A DNA stretch of 15,730 nt from Ga0077527 sp050250695 (GTDB lineage: Bacteria; Pseudomonadota; Gammaproteobacteria; Burkholderiales; SG8-41), in the NCBI GenBank assembly GCA_050250695.1, contig JBFWOE010000068.1, forward strand, positions 1 to 15,730. Direction: 5' to 3'. Below the pieces are notes generated by a model that saw nothing but the letters and a program-made list of their open reading frames with translations, made no database searches and was not told the origin of the DNA. Positions 1 to 5,081 of the stretch are shown piece by piece. A program made the position numbers and the translations under genes. Numbering within the stretch: the first letter of the stretch is position 1; each line of letters opens with the position of its first letter.

Positions 1-1665
1 CTTCAGGTAACGCTCCTGCTTGCCGTGCTTGACCTTGAACAGCGGCGGCTGGGCGATATAGATATGGCCTCGTTCCACCAGCTCCGGCATCTGGCGATAG
101 AAAAATGTCAGAAGCAGGGTACGGATCTGTGCACCGTCGACGTCGGCATCCGTCATGATTATGATGCGGTGGTAGCGGAGTTTGTCGGGCGCGTATTCAT
201 CCTTGCCGATACCGGTACCGAGGACGCTGATCAGCGTGGTGATTTCCGTGGACGAAATCAGTTTGTCGAACCGCGCCTTTTCGACGTTCAGGATCTTGCC
301 ACGCAACGGCAGTATGGCCTGGTTTTTCCGGTCGCGCCCCTGTTTGGCGGAACCACCCGCGGAATCGCCCTCCACCAGGTACAGTTCGCATTGAGCGGGA
401 TCCCGTTCCTGGCAATCTGCCAGTTTTCCCGACAGACCGAAGGAATCGAGCACCCCTTTGCGCCGCGTCAGTTCACGGGCCTTGCGCGCAGCCTCGCGCG
501 CCCGCGCGGCATCGACGATCTTGCCGCAGATGATCTTTGCATCGTTCGGCTTCTCGAGCAGAAACTCCATCAGTTTCTGCGCCACCACCTCATCCACCAC
601 CGGGCGGACTTCCGATGACACCAGCTTGTCCTTGGTCTGCGACGAGAATTTCGGTTCCGGGACCTTTACCGAAAGCACGGCCGTCAGGCCCTCCTTCATG
701 TCGTCACCGCTGGTTTCGACTTTTGCCTTTTTGGCCAGTTCATTCGATTCGATGTACTGGTTCAGCGTGCGCGTCATGGCTGCTCGCAGCCCGGTCAGAT
801 GGGTTCCGCCGTCGCGCTGAGGGATGTTGTTGGTGAAACACTGCATCGATTCCTGGTAGGAATCGTTCCACTGCATCGCGACTTCTACCGTGATGCCGTC
901 CTTGCTGCCCTGGATGTGGAATATGTTCGGATGGAGCACGCTCTTGGCGCGGTTCATGTATTCAACGAAGCCCTTTACCCCGCCGCTGAACGCGAATTTT
1001 TCTTCCTTCCCCGAGCGCTGGTCGGTCAGGGTGATTTTCACACCGTGATTCAGGAATGAAAGTTCGCGCAGGCGCTTGGCCAGGATCTCGTAGTGGAAAT
1101 CGATGTTGCCAAAGATTTCCTTGCTTGCGAGGAAGTGCACCTCGGTGCCGCGACGCTCGCTTTTTCCCACCGATTTCAGCGGCGCAACGGCCTCGCCCAT
1201 GCGGAATTCCATGGTGTGCATCCTGCCGTCGCGTCGTATCGTCAGGCGCAGCCATTCCGACAGAGCATTGACGACCGAAACGCCCACGCCGTGCAGGCCG
1301 CCTGAAATCTTGTAGGAGTTGCTGTCGAATTTCCCGCCGGCGTGCAGTTCGGTCATCACCACTTCGGCGGTCGAGCGTTTCTCCTCGTCGTCGGGGTGGA
1401 TGTCCGTGGGGATGCCGCGACCGTTGTCGGCGACACTGATGGAATTGTCGGGATGGATGATGATGGTGATTTCATCACAGTGGCCGGCCAGCGCCTCGTC
1501 CACCGCGTTGTCGACGACCTCGAAAACCATGTGGTGCAGGCCGGTGCCGTCGCTGGTATCGCCGATGTACATGCCCGGACGTTTGCGTACTGCTTCCAGA
1601 CCCTTGAGAACCTTGATGCTGTTCGCATCGTATGCATCGTCGGCGCGCTGTTCTTTTTCGCTCAT
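1..1665 (-). CDS. gyrB: DNA gyrase subunit B (partial, C-terminal part outside window)
   Basis: GyrB is the ATPase and TOPRIM subunit of the A2B2 gyrase that introduces negative supercoils. The reading frame is open for 555 codons from the ATG at 1665 to the window edge. The GHKL ATPase domain comes first, with Glu49 (general base), Asn53, Asp80 and the NGRGIP loop at 81-86. The transducer domain follows. The TOPRIM domain then shows LVEGDSAGG with catalytic Glu432 and DADVD at 506-510 for metal binding. The protein stops within the region where TOPRIM continues (…QERYLK), so roughly the last third is missing. Family proteins usually have DG(S/A)HIRT after DADVD; here it is DGAQIRT, with Gln for His. 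The gene lies 29 bp after dnaN on the same strand and has only a weak GAAAG ribosome site, so it is probably co-transcribed. recF, which often sits between them, is absent. The identification is secure. Confidence 0.97.
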   Translation of the reverse strand, partial: MSEKEQRADDAYDANSIKVLKGLEAVRKRPGMYIGDTSDGTGLHHMVFEVVDNAVDEALAGHCDEITIIIHPDNSISVADNGRGIPTDIHPDDEEKRSTAEVVMTELHAGGKFDSNSYKISGGLHGVGVSVVNALSEWLRLTIRRDGRMHTMEFRMGEAVAPLKSVGKSERRGTEVHFLASKEIFGNIDFHYEILAKRLRELSFLNHGVKITLTDQRSGKEEKFAFSGGVKGFVEYMNRAKSVLHPNIFHIQGSKDGITVEVAMQWNDSYQESMQCFTNNIPQRDGGTHLTGLRAAMTRTLNQYIESNELAKKAKVETSGDDMKEGLTAVLSVKVPEPKFSSQTKDKLVSSEVRPVVDEVVAQKLMEFLLEKPNDAKIICGKIVDAARAREAARKARELTRRKGVLDSFGLSGKLADCQERDPAQCELYLVEGDSAGGSAKQGRDRKNQAILPLRGKILNVEKARFDKLISSTEITTLISVLGTGIGKDEYAPDKLRYHRIIIMTDADVDGAQIRTLLLTFFYRQMPELVERGHIYIAQPPLFKVKHGKQERYLK

Positions 1666-1694
1666 TGCTTTCTTTTTCGTGGTTGTCTGTTGGC

Positions 1695-2804
1695 TTAAAT
1701 CCGCATCGGCATTACGACATAGCGGAAATCATCTCGCCCGGGCAGGGTGATCAGCATGCTGCTGTTGGCGTCGCCAAAGGAACACACCACTTTTCCTGCC
1801 GGCACGTTGTTGAGCACGTCAAGCAGGTAGGTCACGTTGAAACCGACATCCAGCGGATCGCCGCTGAATTCGATTTCCAGTTCTTCCTGGGCTTCTTCCT
1901 GCTCGTTGTTGCTGCAGGATATGCGCAGACTGTCCTTGGTCAGCATCCAGCGCACGCCGCGGAATTTTTCATTGGACAGGATTGCCGCACGCTGCAGCGC
2001 CCGCTGCAGTTCGTCGCGGTCCAGGGCTATCCCTTTTTCGTAATTCGTGGGAATGACGCGCTGGTAATCCGGGAATTTTCCGTCTATGACCTTGGTTGTG
2101 AGTTCGATCTCACCGAAACGGAAACGCACCTGGTTGGCGTAAACATCCACATCAAGCGGGTCGTCACCGTCGACCAGCTGGCGTGCCAGTTCGAGTATGG
2201 CCTTCCGCGGCAGTATGACTTCCGTCTTTTCCTGCTTCTCGGGTAATGCCGTAACCGCATAGGCCAGGCGGTGTCCATCGGTGGCCACCACCCGAATTTC
2301 CTTGCCTTCGGTGACCAGCAGCAAGCCATTGAGGTAATAGCGAATGTCCTGCTGTGCCATTGCATACTGCACGAGCGCAAGCAGCTTGCGCACCGCGCCC
2401 TGTGATATGCGGAAAGTACTTTGCGGCTTTCCGGGATCAGCCAGCGCCGGAAAATCCGTCGCCGGGAGGGTTTGCAGGTTGAAACGGCTTTTGCCCGCCT
2501 TGACCTGGATCCGGTTGTTTGCGTTTTCCAGGGCAACGTCGCTGCCGTCAGGCAGGGCACGCAGTATATCCACCAGCTTGCGCGCGGATACGGTCACGGC
2601 CACCGGCTCGCCGGCTTTTTTGTCGAGGGCGCAGGTCGTGGCGATTTGCAGCTCAAGATCAGTGGCCACAAACTTCAGCGTTTCCGCATTGCGCTCGATG
2701 AGGACGTTGGAAAGTATCGGCAGTGTATGGCGCCGTTCTACTATGCCGGTAACCGCCTGCAGCGGTTTCAGCAGCGCATCACGGGATAATTGCATTAGTT
2801 TCAT
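1695..2804 (-). CDS. dnaN: DNA polymerase III beta subunit (sliding clamp)
   Basis: The protein forms the dimeric ring that tethers DNA polymerase III to DNA and serves as a landing platform for repair and mismatch proteins. At 369 residues it is close to the usual 366-378. It begins MKLMQLSRDALLKPL and carries the ERRHTLPILSN stretch near residue 24 and ATDLE near 48 in the first clamp domain. ATDGHRLA near 174 marks the second domain, GKFPDYQRVIP near 245 the third-domain boundary, and the C-terminus is MPMRI, the conserved end that lines the partner-binding pocket. All three clamp domains are therefore present. It lies 203 bp downstream of dnaA, an unusually long gap compared with the few bases seen in enterics, and 29 bp upstream of gyrB. 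The ATG at 2804 has a modest AAGAAG ribosome site. No defect is visible. Confidence 0.97.
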   Translation of the reverse strand: MKLMQLSRDALLKPLQAVTGIVERRHTLPILSNVLIERNAETLKFVATDLELQIATTCALDKKAGEPVAVTVSARKLVDILRALPDGSDVALENANNRIQVKAGKSRFNLQTLPATDFPALADPGKPQSTFRISQGAVRKLLALVQYAMAQQDIRYYLNGLLLVTEGKEIRVVATDGHRLAYAVTALPEKQEKTEVILPRKAILELARQLVDGDDPLDVDVYANQVRFRFGEIELTTKVIDGKFPDYQRVIPTNYEKGIALDRDELQRALQRAAILSNEKFRGVRWMLTKDSLRISCSNNEQEEAQEELEIEFSGDPLDVGFNVTYLLDVLNNVPAGKVVCSFGDANSSMLITLPGRDDFRYVVMPMRI

Positions 2805-2828
2805 GACAGTAGTTCTTCTTTAAAAAAC

Positions 2829-2852
2829 TAGTAGTAACTAATAAGGACCGGC
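2829..2852. other. AT-rich repeat plus GC block resembling a DnaA-trio/basal unwinding element (speculative)
   Basis: The plus strand reads TAGTAGTAA (2829-2837), then CTAATAA, then the GC block GGACCGGC (2845-2852). DnaA-trio elements read TAG or TAA triplets on the strand that DnaA loads on, next to a GC cluster and a DnaA box. The triplets and the GC block are present in the right order and orientation. However, a 7-bp insert separates them, and the box expected beyond the GC block is not recognisable. The sequence on the dnaN side is also AT-rich (TTTAAAAAACT). This is an inference from pattern only. Confidence 0.25.
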
Positions 2853-2868
2853 TGTTTCTGTTGAAACA
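2853..2868. repeat. 16-bp interrupted palindrome resembling parS with an altered centre
   Basis: The sequence is TGTTTC-TGTT-GAAACA: perfect 6-bp inverted arms around 4 bp. The arms and length match the classical chromosomal parS 16-mer (TGTTTC-ACGT-GAAACA), and only three of the four central bases differ. The central bases matter for ParB and Noc specificity, so binding is not assured. It lies in the dnaA-dnaN spacer, about 5.3 kb from the two well-formed parS sites. It could be a decayed parS, a site for another origin regulator, or chance. Confidence 0.45.
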
Positions 2869-2880
2869 TCCTGTGATCCG

Positions 2881-2890
2881 TTGAATTCAA
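2881..2890. repeat. 10-bp perfect palindrome in dnaA-dnaN spacer
   Basis: TTGAATTCAA is its own reverse complement. It sits between the parS-like palindrome and the larger inverted repeat that holds a DnaA-like box. No factor is assigned. It is short enough to be chance, but it adds to the dense symmetry of this spacer. Confidence 0.4.
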
Positions 2891-2921
2891 TATGCAAAAC
2901 GTCCAAGGCAGAAACTGTATG

Positions 2922-2975
2922 TTCCGGGGATTGCCTGTGGATAGAAAAGGATAAGGAAGCGGACGATCCCCGGAA
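2922..2975. repeat. 12-bp inverted repeat with 30-bp loop enclosing a DnaA-like box
   Basis: The left arm at 2922-2933 (TTCCGGGGATTG) pairs with the right arm at 2964-2975 (CGATCCCCGGAA). The outer 10 bp are perfect, followed by one T/G wobble and one more pair. The 30-base loop is too long, and no T-run follows, so it is not a standard intrinsic terminator. The loop contains the near-consensus DnaA box at 2936-2944. It could be an origin-associated cruciform, a regulatory site for dnaN, or an mRNA structure in the dnaA-dnaN transcript. Confidence 0.6.
2936..2944 (-). promoter_or_regulatory. Near-consensus DnaA box (one mismatch)
   Basis: The minus strand reads CTATCCACA, one base off TTATCCACA. 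It lies within the loop of the 2922-2975 inverted repeat and 38 bp from a second, consensus-matching box. It is followed on the plus strand by a purine-rich AGAAAAGGATAAGG tract. It may serve origin firing, DnaA autoregulation, or control of dnaN. Confidence 0.6.
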
Positions 2976-2981
2976 ATCGGC

Positions 2982-3011
2982 TTTATGCACAATGCATGAA
3001 CATGTAATCAA
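2982..3011 (-). promoter_or_regulatory. Possible dnaN promoter overlapping a DnaA box (weak)
   Basis: On the minus strand, TTGATT (3006-3011, overlapping the dnaA stop) is followed after 18 bp by CATAAA (2982-2987). Each hexamer matches consensus at four of six positions. The -10-like hexamer overlaps the DnaA box at 2983-2991, so DnaA binding could repress it. dnaN may equally be read through from the dnaA promoter. Confidence 0.25.
2983..2991 (+). promoter_or_regulatory. DnaA box matching TTATNCACA
   Basis: The plus strand reads TTATGCACA, a full match to the relaxed DnaA consensus TTATNCACA. It sits 16 bp before the dnaA stop codon in the dnaA-dnaN spacer. With the box at 2936-2944 it forms a divergent pair with start points 47 bp apart. 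Two boxes are few for a complete origin, so weaker boxes would be needed if this is oriC. Confidence 0.65.
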
Positions 3012-4336
3012 CTGCGCAGCACTTTCAGCAGGGAACTGATGTCGACTGTCATTTCGTTGCTGGTGCTGCGCAACTGCGCGATCTTGCGGCAGGCATGTAG
3101 CACGGTGGTGTGGTCGCGTCCGCCAAAGGCTTCGCCAATATCGGGCAGACTCATCTGGGTCAGTTCCTTGGCCAGCGCCATCGCAACCTGTCTGGGCCTG
3201 GCGACGTTGCGGGTGCGTTTTTTAGAATACATCTCCGAGACCTTGATTTTGTAGTAGTCAGCGACGGTCTTCTGGATGTTTTCGATGCTGACCTGTCTGC
3301 TTTGCGATGCCAGCACGTCGCGTAATGCTTCCCGCGCGAGGTCCACGGTAATGGCCTGTCCGGTAAAGCGGGAATAGGCAAGCACCCGCTTCAGGGCGCC
3401 CTCCAGTTCGCGGATATTGGACTGGATGTGCTTGGCGATGAAAAACGCCACGGTTTCATCGAGTACCAGTCCGTCAGCGGCCGCTTTTTTCAGCAGGATG
3501 GCCACACGCATTTCGAGTTCAGGGGGTTCGACGGCAACGGTAAGTCCCCAGCCGAACCTTGAAATCAGCCGGTTCTCGATTCCGGATATTTCCTTGGGAT
3601 AGGTATCACAGGTGATGATAACTTGCTTGTGGGCTTCGACCAGCGCGTTGAACGCGTAGAAAAACTCTTCCTGGGTCCGGTTTTTGCCGCTGAAAAACTG
3701 GATGTCATCGATCAGCAGCAGGTCAAGCGAATGGTAATAACGTTTGAAATCGTCGAACGCCTTGTGCTGATAGGCCCTGACCACGTCCGATACGTACTGC
3801 TCGGCATGGATATAGCGGATTTTGCTTTCCGGCGCGTGGCTGCGCAGGTGGTTGCCAATGGCATGGATCAAGTGGGTCTTGCCCAGCCCGACGCCGCCGT
3901 ATATGAACAGGGGGTTGTAGGCTGAACCTGGCTTCTCGGCGACCTGGCGGGCGGCGGCGCGGGCCAGATCATTGGCCTTGCCGGTGACAAAGGTGTCGAA
4001 GGTAAACCCGGGATTCAGCCGTGAGACGTCCCTGACCGGCGGGGCGGGTTTGGGGGTCGCGGGCTCTGCAGGCGCAACCGCGACCGGAGCTGCGGAGGCG
4101 CGCTCGGCAAGGATTAATTCCACCTCGGCTTCGTTGCCGAGGCGATCCCGCGCAAGGTCGAGGATTTTGGCCTGGAAGCGGTCCCGGACCCAGTGCTGGA
4201 CGAACCGGTTGGGGGCGACCACCGTAACCACGGCCCCGGTAATGGAACATTGGAGGGGCTGAATCCAGGTGACGAATTGCTGTTGCCCGAGTTCTTTTGC
4301 AAAGAAGTCGAGGCAATGTTGCCAGAAATCGTTCAT
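3008..4336 (-). CDS. dnaA: Chromosomal replication initiator protein DnaA
   Basis: DnaA binds DnaA boxes, forms an ATP-dependent filament at oriC, melts the origin and recruits the DnaB helicase. It has 442 residues against 467 in E. coli; the difference lies mostly in the linker. Domain I (1-75) contains the FVTWIQPL helix. An Ala/Pro-rich linker spans about 80-103. The AAA+ domain shows Walker A GGVGLGKT (147-154), Walker B LLLIDDIQFF (206-215), and the box VII arginines Arg256 and Arg260 in ENRLISRFGWGL. Domain IV carries the DNA-binding signature GGRDHTTVLHACRKI (405-419). The ATG at 4336 has an AGGGA ribosome site close by. It is transcribed divergently from rpmH, with a candidate sigma70 promoter at 4399-4427 and a degenerate DnaA box in its leader that would fit autoregulation. 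The identification is secure. Confidence 0.98.
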   Translation of the reverse strand: MNDFWQHCLDFFAKELGQQQFVTWIQPLQCSITGAVVTVVAPNRFVQHWVRDRFQAKILDLARDRLGNEAEVELILAERASAAPVAVAPAEPATPKPAPPVRDVSRLNPGFTFDTFVTGKANDLARAAARQVAEKPGSAYNPLFIYGGVGLGKTHLIHAIGNHLRSHAPESKIRYIHAEQYVSDVVRAYQHKAFDDFKRYYHSLDLLLIDDIQFFSGKNRTQEEFFYAFNALVEAHKQVIITCDTYPKEISGIENRLISRFGWGLTVAVEPPELEMRVAILLKKAAADGLVLDETVAFFIAKHIQSNIRELEGALKRVLAYSRFTGQAITVDLAREALRDVLASQSRQVSIENIQKTVADYYKIKVSEMYSKKRTRNVARPRQVAMALAKELTQMSLPDIGEAFGGRDHTTVLHACRKIAQLRSTSNEMTVDISSLLKVLRS

Positions 4337-4369
4337 TCGTCCCTATCGGGTGCGGCTGCAGGCTGGGTT

Positions 4370-4378
4370 TGTGGAAAT
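4370..4378 (-). promoter_or_regulatory. Degenerate DnaA box in the dnaA leader
   Basis: The minus strand reads ATTTCCACA, two mismatches from TTATCCACA, preceded by TT. It lies between the candidate dnaA transcription start and the dnaA ATG, a common place for an autoregulatory DnaA site. The match is weak and nothing else in this spacer resembles a DnaA box. Confidence 0.3.
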
Positions 4379-4398
4379 AACGCAAAAATTGACCCCTG

Positions 4399-4427
4399 AT
4401 TTTACTCTTTATTGCGAGCCGTCACAA
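4399..4427 (-). promoter_or_regulatory. Candidate sigma70 promoter for dnaA
   Basis: On the minus strand, TTGTGA (4422-4427) and TAAAAT (4399-4404) are separated by exactly 17 bp. They match the consensus hexamers at four and five of six positions. Transcription would start near 4392, leaving a leader of about 55 bases before the dnaA ATG at 4336. No better candidate was seen upstream of dnaA. Confidence 0.6.
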
Positions 4428-4481
4428 AGAACGCAAGCTTGTCTGGCGAGAATACCGGTCTTGTTTCACGGGTCTTGAAGA

Positions 4482-4511
4482 TTGACAGTACAGGGGATGT
4501 CGATGTCTAAT
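4482..4511 (+). promoter_or_regulatory. Strong sigma70 promoter for rpmH (rnpA-yidC)
   Basis: TTGACA (4482-4487) is a perfect -35 hexamer, and TCTAAT (4506-4511) matches the -10 consensus at five of six positions, with an 18-bp spacer. The start would fall near 4518, giving a leader of about 28 bases. This suits the high demand for a ribosomal protein. It also places the upstream ATGs at 4497 and 4503, in the rnpA frame, ahead of the transcript start, which argues against a long rnpA product. Confidence 0.75.
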
Positions 4512-4545
4512 GACGGGTTTCGCGAAGACCATTCAGGGATAAATC

Positions 4546-4680
4546 ATGAAGCGCACCTATCAACCGTCAAAAACGCGTCGCCAGCGGACCCACGGGTTCC
4601 GCGTGCGCATGAAAACGCGCGGCGGGCGGGCTGTCATTCGTGCGCGCCGCGCAAAAGGGCGTGCCCGCCTCAGCGTTTGA
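4546..4680 (+). CDS. rpmH: 50S ribosomal protein L34
   Basis: This is a small, very basic protein of the large ribosomal subunit. Its 44 residues begin MKRTYQPSKTRRQRTHGF, continue with RVRMKTRGGRAV, and end RRAKGRARLSV. This is the full L34 pattern; 44 residues is usual in betaproteobacteria, against 46 in E. coli. The ATG at 4546 has an AGGGA ribosome site at 4535-4539, six bases upstream. The gene is expressed from the strong promoter at 4482-4511. Its TGA stop (4678-4680) overlaps the TTG proposed as the rnpA start, the classic rpmH-rnpA pairing. Despite its small size the call is certain. Confidence 0.97.
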   Translation: MKRTYQPSKTRRQRTHGFRVRMKTRGGRAVIRARRAKGRARLSV

Positions 4681-5054
4681 CCAAAGCCGGCGTTGACCGC
4701 AGGTGCGCGCCCGCGCGCCCGGGTCGCCTGACGCAAGCCGCCCAGTTCGAGGTCGTGCTGGCAAAAGGACGCCGGTCAGGAACACCATGTTTTCTCGCCA
4801 GGGCCCTGGCCAATGCCGGAAACGGAGCACGGCTGGGATTGATCGTCGGCAAGAAATGTGCGCCGCGGGCGGTGGACCGGAACCGGGTCAAGCGCCTGGC
4901 AAGAAACGCGCATCGTCAACTGGCAACAGAGCTGGATGCTTTGGATGTTGTGGTTCAGCTCAGGAGCAATCCTCGAAATCTGGACAACACTGCACTGAAC
5001 CGGGAACTGGAGCAGCTGCTGCTCGGGTTGCTGGATTCATCAACCGGCAAATAA
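4677..5054 (+). CDS. rnpA: Ribonuclease P protein component
   Basis: This protein binds the RNase P RNA and helps it cleave the 5' leader from precursor tRNAs. Read from the TTG at 4677 it has 125 residues, close to the 119 of E. coli. RLTQAAQFEVVLAKGRR (17-33) is the N-terminal substrate-binding region. LGLIVGKKCAPRAVDRNRVK (53-72) with the RNR signature is the conserved RNA-binding helix. The start is the uncertain point: no ATG or GTG lies in frame between the rpmH stop and the conserved core. The TTG overlaps the rpmH stop by 4 nt, and no Shine-Dalgarno sequence is visible, which suggests translational coupling. The frame stays open upstream through all of rpmH to ATGs at 4497 and 4503, recalling the nested rnpA/rpmH of Thermus, but the rpmH promoter lies across them. 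Function is secure; the start is moderate. Confidence 0.9.
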   Translation: MTKAGVDRRCAPARPGRLTQAAQFEVVLAKGRRSGTPCFLARALANAGNGARLGLIVGKKCAPRAVDRNRVKRLARNAHRQLATELDALDVVVQLRSNPRNLDNTALNRELEQLLLGLLDSSTGK

Positions 5055-5081
5055 GGATCTCAACGCTCGGCTGAAACGCTT

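Noticed and set aside
25..618. Plus-strand open frame of 197 codons
   Set aside because: It lies antisense to gyrB, whose conserved TOPRIM motifs are encoded on the minus strand. The predicted protein has no recognisable domain.
2922..2975. Intrinsic terminator between dnaA and dnaN
   Set aside because: The loop is 30 bases and no T-run follows either arm.
4462..4477. Third parS site (TGTTTCACGGGTCTTG)
   Set aside because: Only the left half matches. The right half shares almost nothing with GTGAAACA, so it is noted as a half-site only.
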